The notes beneath the pieces were generated by a model. The model was given only the letters and a program-made list of their open reading frames with translations, ran no database searches and had not been told where the DNA came from. Positions 35,506 through 43,843 of a stretch of DNA of 64,000 nt are shown here, one piece after another; position 1 is the stretch's first letter; every line of letters starts with the position of its first letter. The translations under genes were made by a program, and so were the position numbers. This DNA comes from JALOAT01 sp041685115 (GTDB lineage: Bacteria; Pseudomonadota; Gammaproteobacteria; Thiohalomonadales; Thiohalomonadaceae), in contig JAWLGK010000013.1 of the NCBI GenBank assembly GCA_041685115.1, positions 1 through 64,000 on the forward strand. Direction: 5' to 3'.

Positions 35506-35991
35506 ATGATTGCCACCGATCGAAGCGAAATCCGGAAGGCGCAGGTTCCACACGAACTGTTCCTGTTCAATCTCGTTTTCAACCACATATTCCTGTTCAT
35601 CGTCACCATCAGCGCACCATCGTTGCAGTTCCTGGTGGCCATCGTCCCGACCCTATCCGTGCTCATTGTCGGCTATACGTTGCTGGCGACGCGGCGCGCG
35701 GCTCAGACGGAGTCGGCCTTCGTACACGGTCACTGGCGAATGGCGAAGAACGGCAGCCTGTTGCTGCTGGGCGTGTGGCTGTTCGCCGCGCTGTTCATCG
35801 GCGCCGTCCTGGTCAGCGCCGGTGGCGTACCCAAGCCGTGGCATTACGCGGTGGGTAGCGTGGTATTCATCCCCACTATGGTGTTCATTCTCGTGCTGAT
35901 TTTGTTTGGCTCGGAGGCACTTCAGCACGCGCGCGCCGGCACTTTGCCAGCACGCGCCCGGCGGCCCGCGGCCGTCAATCCGGGCAACTGA
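35506..35991 (+). CDS. Uncharacterised 4-TM membrane protein under an NsrR-type operator
   Basis: Begins at ATG 35506 (MIATDRSEIRKAQVPHELFL) after CAGGGA; 161 residues. Four hydrophobic segments are visible at about residues 22-40, 43-62, 83-103 and 113-135. I recognise no domain or catalytic motif. A Pro/Arg-rich tail follows. It lies directly behind the NsrR-type operator and 19 bases before a DsrC-like gene, so it is expected to be induced by NO. A role in NO handling or sulfur-linked repair is inference only. Confidence 0.8.
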   Translation: MIATDRSEIRKAQVPHELFLFNLVFNHIFLFIVTISAPSLQFLVAIVPTLSVLIVGYTLLATRRAAQTESAFVHGHWRMAKNGSLLLLGVWLFAALFIGAVLVSAGGVPKPWHYAVGSVVFIPTMVFILVLILFGSEALQHARAGTLPARARRPAAVNPGN

Positions 35992-36010
35992 AGCAATGGG
36001 GAGGTAAGCG

Positions 36011-36346
36011 ATGCTCAATGTGGATGGAACGACGGTCGAATTGGACAATGAAGGCTATCTGATCAGGCCCGACGAATGGAACCGCGCCGTGGCGGCGCAA
36101 CTGGCGGCCCACGAGAAGCTGACGCTGACAGAAGACCACTGGGGCGTGCTGGAATTCATGCGCGGCTACTACGACGAACACCAAATCGCGGCCGATGCGC
36201 GCTTCGTCATCAAGCACCTGGCGGAGGTCATGGGTTACGGTGCTGAGGCCCGGCGACGCCTGTTCGAGCTGTTTCCCTACGGCTACGTGCAGCAGGCGTG
36301 CAAGATCGCCGGCATGAAGCGCCCGCGCGCCTGGAGCACCGGCTAA
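36011..36346 (+). CDS. DsrC/TusE-like protein lacking the C-terminal Cys
   Basis: The 111-residue protein has a good DsrC-family fold signature (DNEGYLIRPDEWNRAVA, TEDHWGVLEFMRGYY, RRRLFELFPYGYVQQACKIAG). It keeps the inner cysteine, Cys97, but the C-terminal cysteine position, eleven residues later, is Trp108. It therefore cannot form the usual DsrC trisulfide or arm disulfide by itself. The start has GGAGG upstream (near 36000). It follows the 4-TM gene and probably belongs to the NsrR-controlled operon. Confidence 0.88.
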   Translation: MLNVDGTTVELDNEGYLIRPDEWNRAVAAQLAAHEKLTLTEDHWGVLEFMRGYYDEHQIAADARFVIKHLAEVMGYGAEARRRLFELFPYGYVQQACKIAGMKRPRAWSTG

Positions 36347-36368
36347 AGGTCTGCGCTCAACAAACCGG

Positions 36369-36394
36369 GAGGGCGGCCGAGGTGGACCGCCCTC
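36369..36394 (+). terminator. Terminator-like hairpin after the DsrC-like gene
   Basis: GAGGGCGG (36369-36376) and CCGCCCTC (36387-36394) form an 8-bp GC stem with a 10-base loop, 22 bases after the stop. A T run (CTTTTTG) follows about 14 bases later, so termination is plausible but not classical. Confidence 0.5.
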
Positions 36395-36447
36395 ACCCCT
36401 TCGCCGGCTTTTTGCTAACATGCGCGCCCTCGCCCGATTCACGGGCC

Positions 36448-37089
36448 ATGGGTGCCCCGCAGATGTTTTCCTCCACCTGGTTCTACGCGTTCGACCTGTT
36501 CGGCACGGCCGTGTTCGCCGTTGCAGGCGCGCTGACGGCGGGGCGCAAGGGCATGGACCTGTTCGGCGTGCTGGTGGTTGCCCTGGTCACGGCACTCGGC
36601 GGCGGCACCCTGCGCGACATGATCCTGGACCACCATCCGGTGAGCTGGATTCGCGACGACACCTACATCCTGGTGGCCTGTCTGGCGGCACTCGGCACCG
36701 TGTTGTGGGTGCGCTTCACCCGTCCCCTGCCGGAAAACTGGCTGCTGGTGGCGGACGCCTTCGGCCTCGCCGTGTTCACGGTCATCGGCACGGAGGTGGC
36801 GTTGCAGCACGACACACCCATTTCCACGGCCATCATCATGGGCGCCATGACCGGCGTGGCCGGCGGCGTGATCCGCGACATCATCTGCAACGAAATCCCG
36901 CTCATCTTCCACCGCGAGATCTATGCCACCGCCTGCCTGTCCGGCGCGCTCTGCCTGGTCGCCCTCAAGCCGTTCGGGCTGCCGAGCGGCCTGGATACGG
37001 GTCTGGCCATGTTGACCGTACTCGGCATCCGGCTCGCCGCCATCCGCTGGCACCTGGCCCTGCCGCGCTTTCAGCTCCTCGGCGACTGA
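36448..37089 (+). CDS. TRIC/UPF0126 family membrane protein (YicG-like)
   Basis: Taken from ATG 36448 (MGAPQMFSSTWFYAFDLFG), 213 residues, with ATG 36463 as alternative. Seven hydrophobic segments are arranged as two repeats, each with a glycine motif: ALGGGTLRDMILDHHPVSWI and TGVAGGVIRDIICNEIPLIF. This is the UPF0126/TRIC-type channel family, thought to carry monovalent cations or small solutes. Codons upstream of 36448 do not look conserved. Confidence 0.88.
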   Translation: MGAPQMFSSTWFYAFDLFGTAVFAVAGALTAGRKGMDLFGVLVVALVTALGGGTLRDMILDHHPVSWIRDDTYILVACLAALGTVLWVRFTRPLPENWLLVADAFGLAVFTVIGTEVALQHDTPISTAIIMGAMTGVAGGVIRDIICNEIPLIFHREIYATACLSGALCLVALKPFGLPSGLDTGLAMLTVLGIRLAAIRWHLALPRFQLLGD

Positions 37090-37170
37090 CCACCCGCGAA
37101 GGCGTGGCCGTCACGTGGTGGTCATGTCGTTGTGCTACAACTCTGCCGGTCAACACGGACGCGAAGCCCC

Positions 37171-37833
37171 ATGAACGGAACCGACCGCGAAATCGAAGAA
37201 CTGGTCTTGAAGGAGAGCATCGTCAGCGCCACTGGGCTGCGCCCTGATTCCCTGCAGGTGGGCATCAAGGGTGATCCGTCGCTGCGCGAAACGGCGCTGT
37301 ACCGCACCAAGTACCCGAACGTCATGGACGAGGTGTTCGGACAGATCCAGACGCGCCTGGCCGACCTGCTGCTGCACCGCGGCACCTACCGCATCTACAT
37401 CGGTTTCAACAGTGCGGAGATACGCACCACGTCGATTTTCGATCCGTTGCGCGAAGAGACCCACGCAGCCGACAAGTTTCTCGACGGCGATTACGTAGAC
37501 AGGCATTTCCCGCCGCTGCCCTTCGACGAGAAGGTGCAAGCCATGCGCGACATCTACGAGGGCCTGATGCACAGCCGTCTCTATGCGCGATTGCCGAGTT
37601 ACTGGCGCAGCATCTTCGAAAAGCGCCACGCCTCGTGGAAACCCATGGAGAAGGACCAGGTGCCGAGCATCCTCGCCACCCTGAAAGTGCTTCGCGACAT
37701 GCCCGACTACTACCTGCGCAGCACGACCTTGTGCCTGGTGCAGGACCTCATCCGCATGCAGTTCAACTGCGATGGGACCCAGCTGGTGCGCACGGACAAT
37801 TACGCGCGCTTTCTCGAGGAGAATTTCGGCTGA
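37171..37833 (+). CDS. Conserved-looking hypothetical cytosolic protein
   Basis: From ATG 37171 (MNGTDREIEELVLKESIVSA) the protein has 220 residues with no signal peptide or membrane helix. It has many charged and aromatic residues (FLDGDYVDRHFPPLPFDEKV, RLPSYWRSIFEKRHASWKPM). I recognise no domain. Codon usage matches its neighbours and the ending is clean. Hairpin DNA separates it from the convergent DUF4156 gene. Confidence 0.75.
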   Translation: MNGTDREIEELVLKESIVSATGLRPDSLQVGIKGDPSLRETALYRTKYPNVMDEVFGQIQTRLADLLLHRGTYRIYIGFNSAEIRTTSIFDPLREETHAADKFLDGDYVDRHFPPLPFDEKVQAMRDIYEGLMHSRLYARLPSYWRSIFEKRHASWKPMEKDQVPSILATLKVLRDMPDYYLRSTTLCLVQDLIRMQFNCDGTQLVRTDNYARFLEENFG

Positions 37834-37839
37834 TCGAAA

Positions 37840-37862
37840 GGCGCCCACATGCGTCGGGCGCC
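37840..37862. terminator. Hairpin between convergent genes
   Basis: GGCGCCC (37840-37846) and GGGCGCC (37856-37862) form a 7-bp stem with a 9-base loop, between two convergent stop codons. No T run is present. It may serve as a bidirectional weak terminator. Confidence 0.4.
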
Positions 37863-37871
37863 CGCAGAACC

Positions 37872-38189
37872 TCACTGGGGCATGCAACGATAGACCGCGA
37901 AGGTCTGCTTGCCGTTTTCCACGGGTGAAGCGGCGACCACGGTGTCGCCGTGCAGGTCCACGGCGCTGTTGCGCGCCAGCATGTTCAATTCCTTTTGTAC
38001 GTCCTCGGGATGGCGCTCGATCCCGGCGATCTTGGCGGCCAGTGAAACCGTCGTCTGACCAAGCATCTGGCATTTGGTCACTTCATCGGCGTCGAGCACC
38101 CGCACCTTTTCGCCTTCCGGCGTGAGGTGCACCCAGGTACAGGCGGACAGCAGGCCCGCCAATGCGAATGCCGCGGCTTTGCCCTTCAT
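37872..38189 (-). CDS. DUF4156 lipoprotein
   Basis: The 105-residue protein starts at ATG 38189 (MKGKAAAFALAGLLSACTWV). The lipobox LLSAC puts the lipidated Cys at residue 17. The mature part fits DUF4156: LTPEGEKVRVLDADEVTKCQMLGQTTVS, then NSAVDLHGDTVV, ending YRC. The family is made of small outer-membrane lipoproteins, some related to Rcs-signalling components. The role here is unknown. Confidence 0.85.
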   Translation of the reverse strand: MKGKAAAFALAGLLSACTWVHLTPEGEKVRVLDADEVTKCQMLGQTTVSLAAKIAGIERHPEDVQKELNMLARNSAVDLHGDTVVAASPVENGKQTFAVYRCMPQ

Positions 38190-38245
38190 GAAATGACTCC
38201 CCTTCTGCGAACGAACGGCCATTGTGCACCAGGCAGCGCTCGGGA

Positions 38246-38635
38246 TCACGTGTCGCAGGTAACCACGAAATGATCGATGAGGTCGAGACTGCTCAGCACA
38301 CCGGTGACACGCCCGGCGTCGGTGACGACCACGTGATGTACGTGTTTGTCGAGCATGAGCCGCGCCACCTTCTGCATCGGTGTGCCCGGCGGGACCTCGA
38401 TCACCTGGTGCGTACAAATTTCCCAGGCGCGCCTGAGCTTGGGATTTTCCTGTCGGGAATGGAATTGCACGATGTCCGAGGCGCTGATCACCCCGAAACA
38501 TTGACCCTGCCGGCCCAGTACCGGAACAAAGGCGTATGCACCTTCGCGGAGAATTCGTTCGACGTTCTCGACGGTGTCGTCGATATCGACGGTGACGACA
38601 CCACGTTTCATCAAGGAATCGATCTGCCTGTCCAT
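38246..38635 (-). CDS. Two-CBS-domain protein
   Basis: The 129-residue protein consists of a pair of CBS domains (about residues 5-60 and 75-125): MKRGVVTVDIDDTVENVERIL, AFVPVLGRQGQCFGVISASDIV, then VIEVPPGTPMQKVARLMLDK and VVVTDAGRVTGVLSSLDLI. CBS pairs bind adenine nucleotides and act as energy sensors. No enzymatic domain is attached. It stands alone, divergent from a DUF5335 gene with about 200 bases between. Confidence 0.9.
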   Translation of the reverse strand: MDRQIDSLMKRGVVTVDIDDTVENVERILREGAYAFVPVLGRQGQCFGVISASDIVQFHSRQENPKLRRAWEICTHQVIEVPPGTPMQKVARLMLDKHVHHVVVTDAGRVTGVLSSLDLIDHFVVTCDT

Positions 38636-38837
38636 GTCCCAGTTCCGTTGTCACTTGCACGCTGCGGGCGCAATGGGCCGTTGGTCACAACCCGAACCGC
38701 GCATCCGGGTCGATGATAAACGGACCGTGCCGGTTAGTCATCCAGGATGCCCCGGCCTCCTTGGCGTGCACCGGTCCCACTTGACGCTCGGCACCCCGGG
38801 TCGACACTTGGAGTAAGTCAGGCGTCGGAGGCAGACA

Positions 38838-39173
38838 ATGGCAACCGCGAACCTGGAACGCAGTCGCTGGCATGCATATTTCGATGATATGGCACGCAAG
38901 ACCTTGGGTAATCAGGTTTGCTTGGAAACGGCCGATCGCGAATTCGGCAACCAGCGCGAATCCGATTGGCTGCCGCTGATGGGCATCACCTATGACCCGA
39001 AGAGTGACGTGCTCGAAGTGGTGACCGATACGCTGGATCACCTGATTGCGCACCCCAGCGCCATCAGCATCGATTACGACACGGAGGGCCTGCACACGGT
39101 TTCAGTGACCGACGGTGACGGCCGCTACCAGCTCATCCGGCTGAAGGAACCCGCGCAGCTACCCGCGCCCTGA
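38838..39173 (+). CDS. DUF5335 family protein
   Basis: The 111-residue soluble protein starts at ATG 38838 (MATANLERSRWHAYFDDMAR) and resembles the DUF5335 family (LPLMGITYDPKSDVLEVVTD, LDHLIAHPSAISIDYDTEGL, YQLIRLKEP). The function is unknown; relatives are often encoded beside stress proteins or CBS proteins, as here. GGAGGCAGACA lies just upstream as the ribosome-binding site. Confidence 0.8.
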   Translation: MATANLERSRWHAYFDDMARKTLGNQVCLETADREFGNQRESDWLPLMGITYDPKSDVLEVVTDTLDHLIAHPSAISIDYDTEGLHTVSVTDGDGRYQLIRLKEPAQLPAP

Positions 39174-39200
39174 CCTGAAAGGCGAATCTGCGTTGGCGTC

Positions 39201-39866
39201 ATGAGGGCGGGACCGTCGGTGATGGACGGGCTCACGCCCGCCATCGTGGCCCATAAACTGTGGTGGCGGCGGCGGTGGTTCCACGCCGTCGACGGCACGC
39301 GCTATTACCATGCGCCGGGGCCGCGGCAGCCCATACTCGCCGGGCGCGGGTTCTACGAGCGCCTGGATGCGCAACTGCGCCCGTTGTGCCGGCTGTTGCA
39401 TGCGCACGGCTTGCAGACCACCCCTTCATGCCAGGGCCATTTTCACGGGCGCAGCTACTTCGAGGCGCGCTGGGAGGAATTGCAGCGCGAGGCGGCGGCG
39501 ATCCGGAGCACGGGTCTCCGTGTGATCGATGCCGAGAGCGGTGCGCAATATCGGTTTCGCGATCCGCGTTATCACCTGCCGTGGCGCAGCTTCGAGGTCT
39601 TTCAGGCACGCTCCCTGCGTCACCAACGCACCGGCTATCTCGGCGTGCTGGTTCCCGTCGCGCAACACCCGTTGTTGCCACGGCTGCGCGCAGGGACGGG
39701 GCAGGATACCTGCCTGCATCTCGCGACGGAGGACCTGCCATACAAAGGCGAGCGTCTGCTGCACATCCAGGTGCAGCCGCGCGACCCGGACGACGGCATC
39801 CGGCAATGGCAGCGCGTCACAGCGCTGTTCGAACGGGCATTGGAGTGCGGCGGTGCAAGACCATGA
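39201..39866 (+). CDS. Hypothetical protein
   Basis: The 221-residue protein is rich in Arg and His (HKLWWRRRWFHAVDGTRYYH, HGLQTTPSCQGHFHGRSYFE). No membrane segment or known domain was recognised. Met at 39222 (MDGLTPAIV) is an alternative start. The codon composition is like the surrounding genes. It lies 27 bases after the DUF5335 gene on the same strand, so shared transcription is possible. Confidence 0.65.
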   Translation: MRAGPSVMDGLTPAIVAHKLWWRRRWFHAVDGTRYYHAPGPRQPILAGRGFYERLDAQLRPLCRLLHAHGLQTTPSCQGHFHGRSYFEARWEELQREAAAIRSTGLRVIDAESGAQYRFRDPRYHLPWRSFEVFQARSLRHQRTGYLGVLVPVAQHPLLPRLRAGTGQDTCLHLATEDLPYKGERLLHIQVQPRDPDDGIRQWQRVTALFERALECGGARP

Positions 39867-39906
39867 GCAAGAAACCGCCGAACGCCGAGAACGCAATGCA
39901 GTCGGC

Positions 39907-39983
39907 GTAGGTCACGTTGCGCAGCTACGTGACATTCTCCCTGTCGCGTTGTCACGCAGCCGCTATGCGTCAACGTGACCTAC
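39907..39983. repeat. Palindromic repeat beginning GTAGGTCACGTTG, copy 1
   Basis: GTAGGTCACGTTG at the left end is exactly complementary to CAACGTGACCTAC at the right end. Between them are inner complementary stretches (CTACGTGAC, GTCACGCAG). It is about 77 bases long, intergenic. Its first 27 bases recur at 58209. Confidence 0.75.
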
Positions 39984-40135
39984 GGCACTCGTGTCCATCC
40001 TCACCTGCGGCGCTCACAGCCACCCCGGTGAACGCGATGAGAGCCGGGGGCCACCGCCGCTCCAGAAGGGAATGGACTTCGGCTTTCGCCACCCTGCCAA
40101 GGGGCGATCCGTCGCCCCCGCAACTGTGGCGTGAC

Positions 40136-40714
40136 TCAGGCCTTCTTCACGAATTTGGTGAGGATGACGATGTGCTGGCCGTTCACGCGGCCTTCGATCT
40201 GCCCCGGCTCGTCCGGCACCAGGGAGATACCGCGCACGGCGGTGCCGCGCTTGGCGGTGAAGTTGGCGCCCTTCACGTTCAGGTCCTTGACCAGCGTGAC
40301 CGTGTCGCCCGCTTCGAGCACCGCACCGTAGCAGTCCATGTGGCGGGTGGCCTCTTCCTGGGGCTGGCCCTCGCCGGTGGCCTCTGCCCAGGCGCGCGTG
40401 TCGTCGTCCAGGTAGAGCATGTCCAGCAGGTCCTGCGGCCAGCCCTCGCCGCTCAGGCGGGTCAGCATGCGCCAGGCCAGCACCTGCACGGCAGGCACCT
40501 GACTCCACATGCTGTCGTTGAGGCAACGCCAGTGGTTGGGTTCGGTCGTGTCCGGGTCGTCGATCTGTTCGCGGCAGGTGGCGCACAGCAGGGCGCAGCG
40601 CTCGGCGCTGCCGTCGGAGTCGGGCGGGACCTCATAGACGTCGAGGTCGTCGGTGGCGCCGCACAGTTCGCACTTGGAACCGCTGCGCGCGTGCAGGGCT
40701 TGTTCGGTGGTCAT
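40136..40714 (-). CDS. PhnA/YjdM-like zinc-ribbon protein
   Basis: Begins at ATG 40714 (MTTEQALHARSGSKCELCGA), 192 residues. The N-terminal zinc ribbon has CELCGA and CATCREQ. The C-terminal domain (about residues 123-192) is the PhnA/YjdM domain: GAVLEAGDTVTLVKDLNVKG, then GTAVRGISL. The family name comes from phosphonate operons but is not a proven phosphonate enzyme. It is longer than E. coli YjdM because of the middle segment (about residues 60-115). Confidence 0.88.
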   Translation of the reverse strand: MTTEQALHARSGSKCELCGATDDLDVYEVPPDSDGSAERCALLCATCREQIDDPDTTEPNHWRCLNDSMWSQVPAVQVLAWRMLTRLSGEGWPQDLLDMLYLDDDTRAWAEATGEGQPQEEATRHMDCYGAVLEAGDTVTLVKDLNVKGANFTAKRGTAVRGISLVPDEPGQIEGRVNGQHIVILTKFVKKA

Positions 40715-40796
40715 TAGGCGTCTTCCGTTTTTGCGGGGCCGCGTATTATGCCGCAATGACCGCGCCCGGGGGCGCGGCATCGCCCTGCCGCGCCTG

Positions 40797-41732
40797 TCAC
40801 GGCTCCGGTGACGGGGCCTGGGACAGGCCTTCGTCCCAGTAGGGCCGCTCGCCGAAGCGTTCGGCGAGGAAGGCCACCAGGGCGCGCACCCGCTCCGGCA
40901 GGAAGCGGCGCGAGGGATAAACCGCGCAGGCGTGGATGGTGGGCAGGCGATACTGCGGCAATAAAGGCACCAGCCGCCCCTCCAGGATGGCGCGGTAGGC
41001 AATGAAGGTGGGCGTGGCCACGATGCCGAGCCCCGCGGCGGCGGCCTCCAGGAGCATGTCGCCGTTGTTGGCGCGCATGCGCACGGGCAGGCGTGCCGCG
41101 ACGACGCGGCCCCGGTCATCCGTGAAACGCCACTGCTGCGCCTCGGGCACATTGGCGTACACCAGCCCCTGGTGCTCGGCCAGTTCGCGCGGCTCGCGCG
41201 GCGTCCCGTGACGGGCGAGATAGCCCGGGCTTGCACACAACACGGTGCGGATCGGTGCCAGTGGACGGGCCACCAGGCTGGAATCCTCCAAATGGCCGAT
41301 CCGCACCGCCAGCTCGAATCCCTCCTCCACCATGTTGACCTCGCGGTCGTTCAGGTCCACGTCGAGGATCACGCCCGGGTGGCGTTCGGCGAAGGCGGTG
41401 AGGGCGGGATTGAGGTGCAACAGGCCGAACGACAGCGGCGCGGCCAGGCGCACCCGGCCGCGGAGCGCCGCGCGCCCCGCGCTCACCGCCTGCTCGGCCT
41501 CGCCCAGCTCGGCGAGGATGGCCACGGCACGGCGGTGCAATTCGTGACCGGCATCGGTCAGGGCCAGGCGCCGCGTGGTGCGATGCAGCAGCTGCACGCC
41601 CAGGTGCGCCTCCAGCTCGGCCACCCGGCGGCTCACCACCGACTTGGCAAGGTTCAGGCGTTCGGCAGCGGCACTGAAGCTGCCGGCGTCCACCACGGCG
41701 GCAAAAGAGGTCAGGGCGTCGAAGCGGTCCAT
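40797..41732 (-). CDS. LysR-family transcriptional regulator
   Basis: Starts at ATG 41732 (MDRFDALTSFAAVVDAGSFS), 311 residues. The N-terminal LysR helix-turn-helix covers about residues 3-62 (SAAAERLNLAKSVVSRRVAELEAHLG). The C-terminal part is the effector-binding domain. It is divergent from a pirin gene with 96 bases between, and LysR/pirin pairs are commonly regulator and target; this is inferred, since no clear T-N11-A box was picked out with confidence. Confidence 0.92.
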   Translation of the reverse strand: MDRFDALTSFAAVVDAGSFSAAAERLNLAKSVVSRRVAELEAHLGVQLLHRTTRRLALTDAGHELHRRAVAILAELGEAEQAVSAGRAALRGRVRLAAPLSFGLLHLNPALTAFAERHPGVILDVDLNDREVNMVEEGFELAVRIGHLEDSSLVARPLAPIRTVLCASPGYLARHGTPREPRELAEHQGLVYANVPEAQQWRFTDDRGRVVAARLPVRMRANNGDMLLEAAAAGLGIVATPTFIAYRAILEGRLVPLLPQYRLPTIHACAVYPSRRFLPERVRALVAFLAERFGERPYWDEGLSQAPSPEP

Positions 41733-41828
41733 TGTTCCGATTTTCGCAATAGTCTTTTCTTGTTTTACACCTTTGCCAGCACTTACGGAACGATAAACTG
41801 CAAACATCACGAAAGCGAGATGCTGCAC

Positions 41829-42668
41829 ATGCTGGACCCCACGAAACCCCGTCCCGTCCTCCAGGTGGTGAGTGGCCTGGAAACCTCCGATGGCGCCGGG
41901 GTGCGCCTGACCCGGGTCATCGGCGGCCCCCAGTTGCCCATGCTCGACCCGTTCCTGCTGCTGGACGATTTCCGCTCCGACGACCCGGAGGACTACATCG
42001 CCGGCTTCCCCGCCCACCCCCACCGCGGCTTCGAGACCGTCACCTACCTGCTGGCCGGGCGCATGCGTCACCGGGACAGCGCCGGGCACAGCGGGGTGAT
42101 CGCGGCGGGCGGTGTACAGTGGATGACCGCGGGCCGCGGCATCGTCCATTCGGAGATGCCGGAGCAGGAGGACGGCCTGCTGGCCGGTTTCCAGCTGTGG
42201 GTGAACCTGCCCGCGGCCGAGAAGATGCGCGCACCGCGCTACCAGGAACGGGAGGCGGCGGCCATTCCGGTGGAGAGGCGCCCGGGCGTCGAACTGCGTG
42301 TCATCGCCGGCACCAGCGGCGGCGGGGTGACCGGTCCCGTGCGCGAACTCATCACGCCGGTGACCTACCTGGATATCCGTCTCGATGCTGGCGGCGCGCT
42401 GGGCGAGCCCCTGCCGCCGGACTGGAATGCCCTGCTGTACGTGATCGAGGGCGCCGTGACCGTAGTGGGACGGCCGCTCGCGGCCCGTCAGCTGGCGCGC
42501 CTCGGCGAAGGCGACGGGGTGGCGTTACGTGCCGAGGCGCCGAGCCGCCTGCTGCTCATCGCCGGGCGCCCGCTCAACGAACCGGTGGCCCGCCACGGGC
42601 CCTTCGTCATGAACACCGCGGAAGAGGTCCGCCAGGCCTTCCACGATTACCAGGCCGGGCGCTTTTGA
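41829..42668 (+). CDS. Pirin family protein
   Basis: From ATG 41829 (MLDPTKPRPVLQVVSGLETS) the protein has 279 residues; an ATG at 41820 is also in frame. The N-terminal cupin has the pirin metal site HPHRGFETVTYLL and the later GRGIVHSEMP. Pirins of bacteria such as YhaK and YhhW oxidise flavonoids or act as redox sensors. The C-terminal cupin is more variable. It is probably controlled by the divergent LysR gene. Confidence 0.92.
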   Translation: MLDPTKPRPVLQVVSGLETSDGAGVRLTRVIGGPQLPMLDPFLLLDDFRSDDPEDYIAGFPAHPHRGFETVTYLLAGRMRHRDSAGHSGVIAAGGVQWMTAGRGIVHSEMPEQEDGLLAGFQLWVNLPAAEKMRAPRYQEREAAAIPVERRPGVELRVIAGTSGGGVTGPVRELITPVTYLDIRLDAGGALGEPLPPDWNALLYVIEGAVTVVGRPLAARQLARLGEGDGVALRAEAPSRLLLIAGRPLNEPVARHGPFVMNTAEEVRQAFHDYQAGRF

Positions 42669-42687
42669 CAGCGAGGGGGCTTTGAGC

Positions 42688-43233
42688 ATGCGATGGAAAA
42701 ACGATGAAACCCGTTACGGCGCTGTGGCAGTGACCCTGCACTGGCTGGCCGCCGTGACCGTGTTCGGCCTGTTCGCGCTGGGTCTGTGGATGACCGGACT
42801 CACCTACTACGACCCGTGGTACCGGCTGGGGCCGTGGTGGCACAGGAGCCTTGGTGTCCTGCTGTTCGGGCTGATGGTCGTGCGCCTCGGCTGGCGGCTC
42901 CTCAACATCCACCCGTCGCCGCTACCGACACATACCCCCTGGGAGCGCATTGGCGCGCAGGTGGTGCACGGGCTGCTGTACTTGTTGCTGTTTTGCGTGA
43001 TGCTCAGCGGCTACCTCATTTCCACCGCGGACGGACGCGCCGTGTCGGTGTTCGGCTGGTTTGCCGTCCCCGCCCTCGTCACGGGCATCGAAAATCAGGA
43101 GGACCTGGCCGGGACGGTCCACCTGTGGCTTGCCATCACCTTGGTCGGCTTGGCCGTGCTGCACGCCCTGGCCGCGCTCAAGCACCACTTCATCGACAAG
43201 GACCGCACCCTGGCACGCATGCTGGGCCGGTAA
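42688..43233 (+). CDS. Cytochrome b561
   Basis: Starts at ATG 42688 (MRWKNDETRYGAVAVTLHWL); 181 residues with four membrane segments. Conserved His ligands for two b hemes are visible in TLHWLAAVT, WWHRSLGVL, VVHGLLYLL and TVHLWLAIT. It can transfer electrons between quinone and periplasmic acceptors. The following yceI gene starts 21 bases after its stop, the same pairing as yceJ-yceI in enteric bacteria. Confidence 0.93.
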   Translation: MRWKNDETRYGAVAVTLHWLAAVTVFGLFALGLWMTGLTYYDPWYRLGPWWHRSLGVLLFGLMVVRLGWRLLNIHPSPLPTHTPWERIGAQVVHGLLYLLLFCVMLSGYLISTADGRAVSVFGWFAVPALVTGIENQEDLAGTVHLWLAITLVGLAVLHALAALKHHFIDKDRTLARMLGR

Positions 43234-43254
43234 TCAACCCTAGAGGAAACCACC

Positions 43255-43827
43255 ATGAAGAAGACCGTTCTGCTTCCCCTGTTGTTCGGCCTCGCCGGCG
43301 CCTTGCCCGCACAGGCCGAGGATTACGTCATCGACGCGGACGGCGCCCACGCCTACATCCGCTTCAAGATCAAACACCTCGGCTACAGCTGGCTGGGCGG
43401 ACGCTTCAACGATTTCAAGGGGACGTTCAGCTATGACGAGAAGAATCCGGGTGCGGCGAAGGTGAACGTCACCATCGACCCGGCCAGCATCGATTCCAAT
43501 CACGCCGAACGCGACAAGCACCTGCGCGACAAGGATTTCCTCAATGTGAAGAAGTTTCCCGAGTCACGCTTCGTGAGCACGCGCTTTGAAGACCTGGGCC
43601 AGGGCAAGGCGCGGCTCACCGGCGAGTTCACGCTGCGCGGCGTGACGCGCCCGCTGACCATCGACGTGGAGCAGATCGGTCACGGCCCGGACCCGTGGGG
43701 CGGCTACCGCCGCGGCTTCCATGGCGTCACCGCCTTCAAGCTGGCTGACTACGGGATCGATTACGACCTCGGGCCGGCCTCGCAGACGGTCTTTCTGGAA
43801 CTCTCGGTGGAAGGCATCCGCCAGTAG
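43255..43827 (+). CDS. YceI family periplasmic protein
   Basis: The 190-residue protein has a signal peptide cut after about residue 21 (ALPAQA/EDYVIDADGAH). It then has the lipocalin-like YceI fold (HAYIRFKIKHLGYSWLGGRF, NVTIDPASIDSNHAERDKHL, GEFTLRGVTRPLTI). YceI proteins bind polyisoprenoid quinones, fitting a link to the cytochrome b561 encoded just before. A GAGGAAACCACC ribosome-binding site precedes the ATG. Confidence 0.95.
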   Translation: MKKTVLLPLLFGLAGALPAQAEDYVIDADGAHAYIRFKIKHLGYSWLGGRFNDFKGTFSYDEKNPGAAKVNVTIDPASIDSNHAERDKHLRDKDFLNVKKFPESRFVSTRFEDLGQGKARLTGEFTLRGVTRPLTIDVEQIGHGPDPWGGYRRGFHGVTAFKLADYGIDYDLGPASQTVFLELSVEGIRQ

Positions 43828-43843
43828 GGAGGGAAACGCGTTG

